Source: Pocillopora verrucosa
Lineage: Eukaryota; Cnidaria; Anthozoa; Scleractinia; Pocilloporidae
Length of the DNA stretch: 64,000 nucleotides
Direction of reading: 5' to 3'
NCBI RefSeq assembly: GCF_036669915.1
Contig: NC_089322.1
Span: 20,258,535 to 20,322,534 of the forward strand
The stretch's first letter is position 1, and every line of letters starts with the position of its first letter. The notes below the pieces were generated by a model, which saw only the letters and a program-made list of their open reading frames with translations, had not been told where the DNA came from and did no database searches. The position numbers and the translations under genes are program-made. Below, piece after piece: positions 31,895 through 42,934 of the stretch.

Positions 31895-32854
31895 ATGGCA
31901 CAAAATTTTAGCGATGAAAATCCCCGCAGCCTGCTAGCTGAAATTTGTATCGCTGCTTCCAATGATTTGCAAATATCTTACACCATAGTCCTTTTGGTTA
32001 TGAACGCTTTGCTGTCCATTATAGCATCTCTGGGAAACACATTAACCTTATTTGCTCTTCAAAAAGAATCGGCGCTTCATCCGCCCTCGAAGCTTCTGTT
32101 TCGATGTTTGGCCTTAACTGATCTGCTTAATGGTTGTATTTCACAGCCTCTGTATATCCTATATTTGGTATCACTTTTGACTAAACATCAAGATTGGCGA
32201 GGAGATCTTTGCCTTTACTCAGCAACCTTTGATCAAATCACCACAAACACTTTGTGCTTAGTGTCGTTATTAACTTCAACGGCGATAAGCATAGACAGAC
32301 TTCTAGCTCTCAACTTAGGTTTACGATACAGACAAGTCGTAACCTTTAAACGAACTTCACTCGTTCTTTTATTTCTGTGGGTGGTATCCATCGGGTCTGT
32401 GTCATCCTCATATCCCATGTTGGACTACAACAAAGCTGAGATGTTTGTAGGAGCTGCAATGTGTGTTAGCAGTCTTGCAATATCTTCTTTTTGCTACGCT
32501 AAAATCGTTTGGAAAATTCGTCAACATCAGCGACGCGTGAAAATAAATGGGGGAATTAATAATCACGGAACTCTTTGTACAGACAGCGTGGCTTTGAATA
32601 ATGCACGGTACAAGAAAACAGTTTCTAGTGTGCTTTGGATTCAGCTGACACTGACTATTTGCTACTTACCGATAATCGTAACTATTGGCTTAGTTTCCTC
32701 CAAAGCGCCAACATCGGCGCTCTACGCCGCCTGGGGAATAGCGGTAACTTTGGTGTATCTCAATTCATCTTTAAACCCCTTTCTTTACTGTTGGAAGATT
32801 AACGAGATAAGAGCAGCAGTTAAGGGCATAGTAAGTCTGTTGTTTCCTTTTTAA
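31895..32854 (+). CDS. Class A (rhodopsin-like) GPCR 2
   Basis: An intronless frame of 319 residues with seven hydrophobic segments. GN at 47-48, HPPSKLLFRCLALTDLL in the first loop and TM2, C106 at the top of TM3, DRL at 134-136, NPFLY at 294-298. The second extracellular loop (about 170-182) is short and has no cysteine, so the usual loop 2 to TM3 disulphide is probably absent, as in melanocortin-type receptors. A sequon is present at N4 (NFS). The ligand is unknown. It is tandem with GPCR3 and divergent from GPCR1. A TATA box sits at 31835 and AATAAA at 32892-32897, so the transcript is short and probably unspliced. The unit 2 copy is at 54015-54974. Start chosen at the first ATG with an amino end (MAQN...) conserved in all sister genes. 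Confidence 0.95.
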   Translation: MAQNFSDENPRSLLAEICIAASNDLQISYTIVLLVMNALLSIIASLGNTLTLFALQKESALHPPSKLLFRCLALTDLLNGCISQPLYILYLVSLLTKHQDWRGDLCLYSATFDQITTNTLCLVSLLTSTAISIDRLLALNLGLRYRQVVTFKRTSLVLLFLWVVSIGSVSSSYPMLDYNKAEMFVGAAMCVSSLAISSFCYAKIVWKIRQHQRRVKINGGINNHGTLCTDSVALNNARYKKTVSSVLWIQLTLTICYLPIIVTIGLVSSKAPTSALYAAWGIAVTLVYLNSSLNPFLYCWKINEIRAAVKGIVSLLFPF

Positions 32855-35386
32855 AGGGAGCTTTAGAGTCAGAGTATTTTTACATTTCTTTAATAAACAT
32901 CTACAACGAACGGATGCACATTAAATTGGTAAAGATCTTCTTTTAAATTCCCATAATCCACTCGATCAGCAATAATGCTTAGTTATCTTTTGAACCGAGA
33001 CGTGGAGACTGGTAGGGAATATTAATTTCGTTGCGTTCATTATCGTGACAGCAAACGAAAGAATCAATGACCATAGAGATTGTAATTGATGATTTAAGGT
33101 TAAAAGGTTTTTATGATCAATGGGAAAGAGTTTGTATGGCCTTGCCGTGTTCAAGCGTAATTTTAAATTCTAGTTTGAACGGGTTACATCGTTAATATCC
33201 TTGAGGCCGAATGTGTAAGCCATGCGAAACTCGTTTAGCTCTGACATCATCATCGGTAAACGTGACTAGAATTAGGTTAATAACAGTGCGTTAATAATAT
33301 TTTTGTTTGATAAAGCACCGGCTGAAAAAATATATTGTTTTGCATTTTGTTTTTCGAAAGTAATAATTTTGTTTTAACGCTCACGGTGTGATAACTTCAC
33401 CATCTATTGCTTGCATCCGAAGACGAGAGTGGAAGTTTTTTTCAACACATTTTACTTGATAAAGGAGACTGAAATGATTCAGGCTTGAACAGGATTGGTG
33501 GCCCTACCTCCCAGATTCTTGTTCGGCGCTACTACAAACTGAGCAAATACGCTGCTGAGGGTCAATATGCGAAAACACAACGACAGTAATAACAAAAATA
33601 ATTACACTAACAACAACAAAAAACTAAACAACTACATAAATAGATTTTAAAAATTTATGTTATTATTCTACTTATGAGAAAGATGTAATATTTGTTTGTT
33701 AGCACGAGATTGTTCTCTCTTTTATGTTTGGCAATAAACGACAAAAATTAAATGACAATTTATGAAAAAATTAAATCTAAATTAAACAAAAAATGGCAAT
33801 TCTGATGTATAAAAAGCTAGCATCAATGCGAAATTTATACTTTGGCACGCATATTTTGAACAAAATGCACATTACACGAAGTTAAAGTTGCAAGAATCAA
33901 ATGTCACTCAGCTGAGAAAAAAAATCGATTTCAACGAAAATGAAATGTACCGTAGGGCGTTTTAAAAAGGTTCTTTTTCGTATTTCATTTCAGCTTAACA
34001 GAGGTGATCCTCCTTTTGTTTTATGTTAATTTTTTTTAACCTAATCAGCCAAACTTAAAAGCTTCCAAAATAGAGGCCTGTTTTCATTGCAACTACACAG
34101 TGCCACTAAAAGGCCTCAGTATCAAATTCATTAAAAATGCAAAGAGACCCGGCCAATAACTGGAAACGGAAAACTGATTGGAGGGCAAAGAAAGACCATT
34201 TAAACGTTGGTTCGTACAGATCGTGGTGACAAGCTATGAGCTAATCTGTCGATCATAGACTCCAAAGAGAATACAGCTGGCTCTCGACTAACAATTACGA
34301 TGTATTCGGTCTTTTTTCTTCTTCTTTACAATATAAACTAAAACGAAAAGCAAACAAACAAACAAAAACATAAATCAAGCCAAAACAAAACAAAAGTAAA
34401 AAAAAAACATAAACAAAAATCGCGCGAAAAGAGAAACGCGATTTAGTGTTGATATCACGGAGCAAGTCATTTTCTGCACCTACTTTACTGTTCTACATAA
34501 ATGTAAAATAATGCAATTGCTTTAAAAGGAGTTTGACATGCAGCTTTCCAACAGACGTCATATCTAGATATCGTGGTGACCTATTATGCAAACCATAACA
34601 ACAATTTGTCTTTGGTATAGGCAAAACAAACAGCAACTTAAAATGGCAGATGGAATGTCAGTAGAATCCTAACCCGGAAATAAAACTTTAAAATGCTCCG
34701 GTTTATTTTTGACTTCCAATTTAAACTGTTAAGCTAAAACTGCTGACTTGAATACATTTGTTCCTTTCAATCGATTTTCACCAAGAGAAAATGTTGAGAC
34801 AATATATCCTCTCGATTTTCATTCGTTATTTGCTATGGGTATTTTTCGTTTGAATCTAATGATTCTTAGTGTTTTTGCTTCTTTGGCCTTATTTCAGGCC
34901 ATTCTCGATCATTGCATATGTTTCGTTTGTATTTTTCCTTTTCTTTTTCGTTCCTCTCTTTCGGTTTTACCGATAATTTATAATCAGAATTTAAGATTCA
35001 TATTTACTTATTCAAAGCTGATTGAAAAAGTGTTCAAGCAACGTTTTCGCCAGAACGAATGAAAACATCGCTTAATCACTCTTAAACTCTAATCATGCTA
35101 CATCTGTGACTTGTGCAAAACGTCTTTACCCAGAAATTCGCTAATTTGCCGAAATTGTAAGCAATTTTTGTAACCAAAAATAATTTTGTTATCTTCATCA
35201 TAGAGTCGTTTAGTTTCAAAGCCTGGCGCCTGCTATTTATCACTCATCGATAAAGTAATCTTAGATGAACCTATGCTTGCATAGCATTAATTTAAATAGT
35301 GTATATTTTCCCTCTGTTGTCAATGTGTATATAAATACAAAGAAACTGTTTTCTATAACATCACGTTCTACTGAACTGATTCAAAC
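32855..35386. other. Intergenic between GPCR2 and GPCR3
   Basis: The first part (to about 34100) is GPCR2 3' flank, also found after GPCR2' (54975-56230). The second part (34220-35386) is another copy of the GPCR2 5' flank, with its TATA box at 35328. Nothing else coding was recognised. Confidence 0.55.
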
Positions 35387-35887
35387 ATGGCTCAGAGTAA
35401 CAGCATTGAAAATCCCCTCAGCCTGCGAGCTAAAGTTTGTATCGCTGCTTCTAATGATTTGCAAATATCTTACACAATTGTCCTTTTGGTTATTAATGTT
35501 TTGCTGTCCATTATTGCATCTCTGGGAAATACCTTAATCTTTTTTGCTCTTCACAAAGAATGTGCGCTTCATCCGCCCTCGAAGCTTCTGTTTCGATGTT
35601 TGGCCTTAACTGATCTGCTTAATGGTTGTATTTCACAGCCTCTGTATATCCTATATTTGGCGTCACTTTTGACTAAACATCAAGATTGGCGAGGAGATCT
35701 TTGCTTTTACTTTGCAACCTTTAGCATCATCACCTCAAATACTTTGTGCTTGGTGTCGTTATTAACTTCAACTGCGATAAGCATAGACAGACTTCTAGCT
35801 CTTAATTTAGGTTTAGGATACAGACGTGTCGTAACCTTTAAACGAACTTACGAAGGAATATTAATTTCGTTGCGTTCATTATCGTGA
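35387..35887 (+). pseudogene. GPCR 3, truncated in TM4 by a deletion
   Basis: The start (MAQSNSIENPLSLRAK) through DRLLALNLGLGYR and VVTFKRT is a good class A receptor covering TM1-TM3 and intracellular loop 2. Directly after KRT the sequence jumps to what is 3' flank in the sister genes (GGAATATTAATTTCGTTGCG), giving a foreign tail of about nine residues and a stop. Compared with GPCR3' (56397-57356), roughly the last half of the gene plus part of its 3' flank has been deleted. The N-terminal sequon of the sisters is also lost. At most a non-signalling TM1-3 fragment could be made. The promoter region with TATA box is still present. Confidence 0.88.
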
Positions 35888-38295
35888 CAGCAAAAGAAAG
35901 AATCAACTGTCATTCGATATAAAGGGATAGAGAATGTTATTGATGATTTAAGGTTAAAAGCTTTTTATGATCAACGGAACAGAGTTTGTATGGCCTCGCC
36001 TCGGAACAAAAATTAAATGGCAATTTGGGAAAAAAAACTTAATTAAATAAAATCGGCAATTCTGAAGTAGAGAAAGCTAGCATCGATCCGAAATTCATAC
36101 TTTGGAATGCATATTTTGAACAAAATGCACATTACACAAAGTCAAAGTTGCCAAATCAATTATAAAATAATTCAAATAGTACGCGCGCTCTGATTGGCCA
36201 TAAAACCATTTTACATGAGCGTAAGTAAACGTCGTTCCTCTTTCATTAGTTATTTTATAAAAGAAATGTAAAATGGTTTCCGTGTTTACATAGCCTGATG
36301 TAAACACTTGGGAGGTTTGGAAAACGCTTGATAAGCTGGAAACCACTCCGCTTCGCGTTGCGGTTTCCTACGCTTATCTCGTGTTCTCCCAACCTCCCGC
36401 GCGTTTACATCAGGCTATGTAAACACGGAAACCATTTTACATTTCTTCAATATCACTCAGCTGATAAAAATCGGTATCCACGAAAACGTAATGTACCGTA
36501 GGGCGTTGTGAAAGGGTTCTTTTTCGTTTCCATCCAACATATTTTATCCCAAATTAACGGAGGACATCCTCCTTTTGTTTTTTAATGATTTTTTTTCTTT
36601 TACATCTAATTAACCAAACTTTAAAGTTTCCAAAATAGAAGCCTGTTTACATTGCAACTACACAGTGCCACTAAAAAGCCCTAATATTAAATTCATTAAA
36701 ATTGCAAAGAGACTTCTGGTCTTAATCACACTGAAGAAGGCTTCCTGCCTTCGCACATCATCAAGACGTTAGGGACCTAAATTAACAATCCACAAGGGTG
36801 GCGGCAACGTGGACGTGGCAAAACAAAACATCTAATAGGCAGAGCAAAAGCTTTGCACGTGCGTTTTTTCACCGTCCTTTGCAAAATAACATCGTGAAAT
36901 CATCAAAATTTGGTGGCCTGAGAAAGGAAACTTCGACGGAAAATCGCGTAATTTTCAATTTGGGACTCAGCGCTACTCTTGTACATTACTTTGAGGCGAA
37001 TTCATGGTGCCATAAAAAACGATAAACACATCCAGCCATTCGCGAAATTCTCTCCAAAAACATAAATTCATTTTTTTAATATAAAGGTCCCTAATTATTT
37101 CACTGGCTGCCAATCACTAGAGAGGAGTCAGTTGCGTGTTACTACTTGTACTCACATTAGAGGAGAAATGTTTTTCAAAATCTGAAACCTCTTAACGACA
37201 AAGTTTTTTATTTGAAACACTTATTACTTTCAAAACTTCAAAAATGAATTGCACTTTAACATCTACAAATTCAGCTAAAGTCACTTATAGTTATGATCCA
37301 GTTATTAGTAACCAATGCAACATATGGTTAATCAAATACACAGTAGGTCACGTTTCAACACTTCTTACACCAAGAATCCTGGAACCCTTATACATCGAAT
37401 AATCATAATATTATAGAGCACTGAAATTTACCTTTGTTGCCCAAATACGGCCATGAACTACTGTTAAACATATACCCAGACGGCGGGTTTATTTTTTACG
37501 ATACTCGAAATCAAATGTAGGAAAAAGCAAAACCAAAACAAAAGCAAAAACGGGAAAAGAAGCAAACTGAAAAGAACACGGAGGCACGTTTGGTTTTCAC
37601 TCTCCTTACTTATATGATTAAATTAAAATTAGGAATTGATCAGGAATCCAATATGGCAACCGGAGTTCATAATCATTCGACATAGAATATAATTTCTAAT
37701 AAAAAGAGAAAAGCAAACAAAAATCAAAGAAAAAATCAAGGTATAGTTGAGTAATAAAATCTGAAAAAATTTAAGTTGGAACGACTCAAATTACCTAAAC
37801 ATGATGCTCTTTAATACAGCTCATCTACAATTAGTTTTTATTTGACTGTACGCGTGACATATAAACCCTTTGTATGATAATGAACAAAACCGCGGCATCT
37901 TTTTTTTTGGGTACTGAATAAACGGCGGTTGTTGGTTTTTGAGCCCTCGTTTGTTGTACGAGCAAAGTTTTTATTAATTGTATAAAGAAAACGAAAAAAA
38001 AAGAGAACGACTCCACAGCAATATCCACCAGAAAGCTGAAAGCTAGTGTCTATATGTTTGTTGTTTTGTTTATCTCTTGTTTGTTTGTTATTTCCTTGAG
38101 CTTGTTCACCAAAGTCTGCCGATTTTGCGCTTCACTAAACAAAGACCTCGCTAAGCATACGTAAAATGTAGTATCAAAAACACAAGATGTACGTAATGAG
38201 CACTAACAGAAGCATTTAAATCACAGTTGATATCCCGTTAAAGTTGTGTTCTAAGTACGATGTTTCATTAATCTGGCTGTTACCACCTCTTCTTC
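35888..38295. other. Intergenic between GPCR3 and tyrosinase C1
   Basis: Contains a foldback repeat (36160-36446). 36842-38295 matches unit 2 (57655-59538) closely, while about 35940-36841 is missing from unit 2. No gene was recognised. Confidence 0.5.
36160..36446. mobile_element. Foldback MITE-like repeat with long palindrome
   Basis: Two nested inverted structures. 36160-36260 has perfect 11-base ends TTATAAAATAA and TTATTTTATAA. 36263-36305 and 36403-36445 are perfect 43-base inverted arms around a 97-base loop. TCAA flanks both ends (36156-36159 and 36447-36450), and the paralogous site after GPCR2 (about 33900) has a single TCAA and no insert, consistent with a target-site duplication. 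No coding capacity. Confidence 0.7.
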
Positions 38296-39322
38296 CTAAC
38301 CAGCATTCACAGGCTGAAGTATCTTCTCGTCTTCCTCTGCCTTTTTGGCTTCTTCTGCGCTTACTTGGAACAGACGGAGCGACGCTCCCTGTATGTTAGT
38401 AAACGACTTGCGTTTTGTGTTATGCAATTGCTCGATACTCTTGCCTAAAAATAAATAAAATTTGTATGTCACTTCCTTAAAAATGCATCTATGATTCAGT
38501 GCACACCGTGACACATCAATAATCATTAAACGAATAGAATCTATGTTGCCATGTGTTTGTTCAGTTGTAGATCTCAGATGACGTCGATTGTGGTAAAATG
38601 TGTTTGGAACTACTCGAAATATTTAATGGCTTGAAAACCCAATCAAAGAATGGAGAGCTGAAGGCAGGGGGACTAAGTAATGCTAATAATTAATAACTGG
38701 TTTCTGACCAGCCTTGTAATCTGCAAGGTCTTACCTTTTAGTCGACTCATTATTCTGTTTTCCCTCTGGGACGCCTCATACTCAACTCGTACGCCTCCTG
38801 GTTGTTGAGAGAGATTGGTCACCGCTGTGGCTTGGACTCCTCCGCTACCCATCAGCGATTCTTGTCGCCATGCGTAGTTCCTGGTCCTCTTTTGCCTGTC
38901 ATCCCAGATTTTATCGATGAAACCGTGATGAAGGAAAAACTCCGGAGCAGATGCAGACTCAATTGAGCACATGGTACCTCCAATCAGACAATGCACTTGG
39001 TCGTGGAGGTTAACCCTGAGTTGTCTTTCAAAGTTCACGAAATTATTCTGAAGAATAACTTCTCGCACTGCGGTTGCGTCGGGAGGAATACCCCTAAATT
39101 CGCGGTTTAAGCACTTCTGTCCAGTAGGTGACACGGCAGACCAAACACCCTGTCTGAAAGGTCCATCCTGCACACAGCCTCTCCGGCCATTCCCACCAAA
39201 CTAATCGCTCTGACGAAGGGCTAACGCTCGAAACGTCAGCTTTTTTACTCTTTACGGTGGCTAATTTACGTTTTCAACCCAGTTGTTAACACTAAATTAC
39301 CTGCTATACTCTCCCACCGACA

Positions 39323-39353
<31 letters not shown>

Positions 39354-39770
39354 TTTATTCATTCCCACCAAACCCAGAGTCACCACTGTGCCAAAGTTCC
39401 TGCTCGTTTGATGCGTCCCATGGGTTGGAATCAAGACTCCAATCCCAGAAGGCAACAGTAACCTTACAATCGACCCTCCGAAGAAGATTTTCGTATTGGA
39501 GTATGAACCGGCGATGCCAAGGAAGAAACTGCTGTGCCCCATGGATTAACTCGAAAAAAAGCCTTTGATGTATATTGATCAGGTTTTCGTAATCTCTTCT
39601 AAATCGCTGGTCAGTTGAAGCTCTTTTTATAGCGCTTCTATAGCGCCTACGTTTTTCCAATGACATGGCTGTGAATTCTTTCCTTATTCGGATGCAGTTG
39701 ATCAAACTGCCGAAGTGACACTTACATTTTTCACCACAATTGTTATAAGCGGTACTTCCATGTCTGCAAG
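38296..39770 (-). pseudogene. Tyrosinase C1, broken copy
   Basis: Tail exon 38296 to about 38444 and catalytic exon 38735-39770 are recognisable and near-identical to C2 in unit 2 (tail exon border by analogy, within a base). CuA ([20 protein letters not shown]) and CuB ([15 protein letters not shown]) histidines survive. The catalytic exon is split by a 159-base repeat (39201-39359) with a 13-base target duplication, adding 172 bases and shifting the frame. The TSP1, ShKT and signal-peptide exons that C2 has are absent, because homology to unit 2 ends near 40020. It therefore lacks a start, a secretion signal and an open catalytic frame. The breakage postdates or accompanied the segmental duplication. 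Confidence 0.92.
39201..39359. mobile_element. Short interspersed element inside tyrosinase C1
   Basis: A 159-base insert flanked by a perfect 13-base direct repeat CATTCCCACCAAA (39188-39200 and 39360-39372), absent from the unit 2 copy. It begins near a CTGACG...CGTCAG inverted repeat with GCTAACGCTCGAAACGTCAG, a word I recall as frequent in cnidarian repeats. Family not assigned; no coding capacity. The perfect target duplication and absence from unit 2 make it young. Confidence 0.85.
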
Positions 39771-40658
39771 CTAATAACCGAACAAAACCGAATGAATATA
39801 CATGAGCAGATATCTACATCGATAAAATTTTGTCAGAGCCTGTTTTGCGTAGTACACAAAAACAACATCGAAACCAGAGATAAAAACTAAGGAAAAAAAC
39901 AGCAACAAAAATGTAGATAAGCGGAAGAAACGAGGAGAGAAAAAGAAAAATCACTTCAATTATTGCGTAGAATAAAAATGCATACAGTCGAACATTCCTG
40001 CATTTCCACGCTCATTTCTGTCTTCAGAGGATCCCCCCTCGGAATGCATTTCACCGATATTTTCTCTGTACCAATAGAGAAAATTGTTTAACTAATGTTT
40101 GCTTATTAACCATCAATATGTAGTGAGTATTAAGAGTATTGAGTTAAGAATTAGGTTGTTTGGAATTAATCGCTAATATGGACTAAAATTTTGACTCCGC
40201 AACGCGAGTAAGTACAAAATTTTCTCGTCTGTTTTATATATATATATTAAGTTATTTGTTTTTCCATCCAACATGTATTGGGTAGTAAAGTTATCGTATC
40301 AACTTAATTGAGCTCCAAAAATAACCACTCTAAATTCCCCTCGAGTTTGCAATCTTAAGAACCGTTGGCAAAAATTTTACTAAAGGGATATCCCTTATGA
40401 TTGTCACTGACTGTCAGGATTTCAACTATAGTTGATATAAAAAGGATAGCAATTTCGCTGTTATTCCCACGCTCGGCTTTCGGGAGAAGTTTCCAACCGC
40501 GACACGACTTCAAACAATTTAAATGTATGTCGGAATGCTAAGGAGATCGAATTGTGTCAAGGATGGGAAGCTTCAATTCCTCTCATACTACTTCGGGAAA
40601 ATGCAACAAGGAAGATCAAGACTGATATTATTATCGCACTGATACCATTATGTTTCTG
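39771..40658. other. Intergenic left of the stray receptor flank
   Basis: Up to about 40020 this matches the intron upstream of the C2 catalytic exon (with a deletion relative to 61087-61430), then diverges. No exon was recognised in 40020-40658. Confidence 0.5.
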
Positions 40659-41718
40659 ATCTCTAATGAAATCATTTCCCGCATGAAAAATAATTGTAAG
40701 CTCAGTTTATTATTTTTCACGCATCTGCATCTCAAAATCACCGACAGTGTGATTTTTCTTATTTTGTGCGAATCCAAAGTAGAAGCTGTGTTTGAATTAA
40801 CTTTGCGTGTCCAAGTGCGCTAAATATAAACATTAATAAAAGCTTGCGCATTGGGAGCTGTGAAAATAATCACGAAATATATTTTTTGAGTCGTTCAAAA
40901 GGCTTCAACTTTTCTATCGCCTCTATTCAGAATAATACTATTTAGCACGACATTTTCTGCTGACAATTTCAACCGTTTTCAATTGTTACAAGAGTATGTC
41001 TGCAATAATGGACAATGCCTACGAGTTCTGCCGACAGTGATATCAGTCCGAAGAGATATCCAGCTGGCTCTCGACGAACAACTGCAATTTGGTTCGGGTT
41101 TTTTATCTTACAATATAAACTAAAACGAAAAGCAAACAAACAAGTAAAAAACATCAATCAAACCAAACCAAAACAGAAGTAAAAAAAACCATTAACAAGA
41201 ATCACACAAAAAGAGAAATGAGATAGAGTATTGATTTCACCAATCAAGTCATTTTCTGTACCTTTTCTCCTGTTCTACACAAATGAAAAATAATGCAATT
41301 TCTTTAAAAGGAGTTTGACATGCGGCTTTCCAACAATGACCTATATTCTAAACCATAGCAAAAATTTGCCCTTGGTATACACAAAACAAACAGCAACTGA
41401 AAATGGCAGATGAAATGTCAATAGAATTCTAACAAGGAATATAATTTTAAAATGCTTCAGTTTATTTTTTGACTTCCATTTTAAACTGTTAAGTTAAATA
41501 TGCTGACTTTAATACATTTGCTCCTGTGACTTCCGCAAATCATTTTTAACCATAAATTCGCTAATTTAATTCCTTTAAAAAAATTATTTTCGTTATCTTC
41601 ATCATAAATTCGTTTATTTTCGAAGCCTGGTGCTTGCTATCTTTCATTCATTGATAAGGCAACCTTAAATGAATTCATACTAGCATTGCATTCATTCAAA
41701 TAGGGTATATTTGCCTTC
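40659..41718 (+). repeat. Stray copy of a GPCR 5' flank at the unit junction
   Basis: Matches the region from about 30425 to 31820 upstream of GPCR2, with an internal deletion of about 350 bases (counterpart about 31290-31635). It stops some 75 bases before where the ATG would be, just short of the TATA box, and is followed after about four bases by the start of unit 2. It has no receptor behind it. Confidence 0.8.
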
Positions 41719-41722
41719 AAAT

Positions 41723-42934
41723 GCACGGAATGCTTTTACTGTAAAGTTATTCAAGCGCATAACATACCAAAGTCCAATAGTCGTTGATCTTCCTTAAGAT
41801 CAGGAACTTACAATGCAATTTGTATTTTGTAAACGTCGCCCATCCTACAAAAACGCTCAAAACCTATTACAATAACTCTCTCCTCTAAATTTTCTAGATG
41901 TAGACCTCACGTATTTCGTACTCTAAATTACGTGGCAAATCAAATAACCCTCTCGCAAAGATTTCCTTGTTCAATTTTTTAACTTGGTCCAAAAATAAAA
42001 CAGGAAAATGCGAACATACGCTCTATGCGGTCTGAAGAGCAATATAGCAAATCATAAGAGGAAATATCGCCCAGCTTAGCTTGGTGGAAGGGAGTCCGTC
42101 GTGCTTCCTACAGCCCTTTGGTCAATTCCTTAAATAAAGTTCAAAAAATAGCTTCAACTTGACGAGCCCTCTCAACCTCAGCCAAGGTTAATCAAAATCC
42201 GATATGACCACCAGTCCGGTCGAGAGCCCAATACCTCGCCGTGAACGTTTTTGCGGTCATAGAAATCAATGCCTCTTTGCGTCAAAAATGAAGCACGTAC
42301 TTAAAAGCTACCGAAAAAATTGCCCTATAAAGGACGTGGTATCCTTCCCTAGTTCGCGGTCTATCGTCCGATTATTAATTGATCCATGACTTAAGCTGTA
42401 TTTTAACCGACATAAGTAATGAAGAGGTGCCTGCACATCTCAGCATTTCTCGTGTGTTGAAAAGGCTCTCTCATCTAAACCTTGTACAGGTAAGAGTTCA
42501 TTCGTTATTATAATATTTTCTTTATAATGTTAAAAGATGGCTTTGTCTTAGAAATACGAGTAAAAGGTATTAATTTCATTGCTCTAGAAATTAGGAAGTT
42601 TTAGCTCTATTTGGGTTGCTAAAAATTGTTTGTGATACACCTTTACATCATGACAAAATCTAACCGGCAACGTTCAGATTTCTACTCCGGACAACCTTTT
42701 TACGGTTTATTAAGATAAATTCGTCTAAAGTAACCGGTTTTCTCCCGCAGAATGTAAATAATTGTTTATTTCTAATTTCTAGAATCGAGTCGTGAAAGTA
42801 TTGTAGCTTTACTAAAGAAAAAGCATTTGAAAGCAGAATTGTTAGTGATTTGAAGCAATAAGGGGTTAAGAATCTGCAACTTCGAAGTAATCTAATTATT
42901 ATTAATTTTTTTTTTATGGTGCAGTGACCACAAA
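41723..42934. promoter_or_regulatory. 5' flank of tyrosinase B2
   Basis: Equivalent of 18100-19356 with small deletions (for example near 42230 and 42320). No exon was recognised. Confidence 0.4.

Larger units (their letters stand above)
18100..41722 (+). repeat. Tandem segmental duplication, unit 1
   Basis: From GCACGGAATGCTTTTACTG at 18100 onward the sequence is near-identical to 41723 onward, giving a period of 23,623 bases. The unit carries tyrosinase B1, GPCR1, GPCR2, truncated GPCR3, tyrosinase C1 remains, and finally a stray GPCR 5' flank (40659-41718). Collinearity with unit 2 holds through about 40020, broken by indels. Because coding sequences differ at several codons and several indels distinguish the units, this is a real duplication rather than an assembly echo, although long reads should confirm it. 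Confidence 0.9.

Noticed and set aside
39205-39240. Hammerhead-ribozyme-like core (CTGACGA ... CGAAAC) in the element inside tyrosinase C1
   Set aside because: An extra A sits between CUGACGA and the GGGC/GCUC helix, so the required closing pair of stem II is missing. The flanks mostly pair with each other (CTGACG/CGTCAG), and no suitable cleavage triplet and third stem were found.
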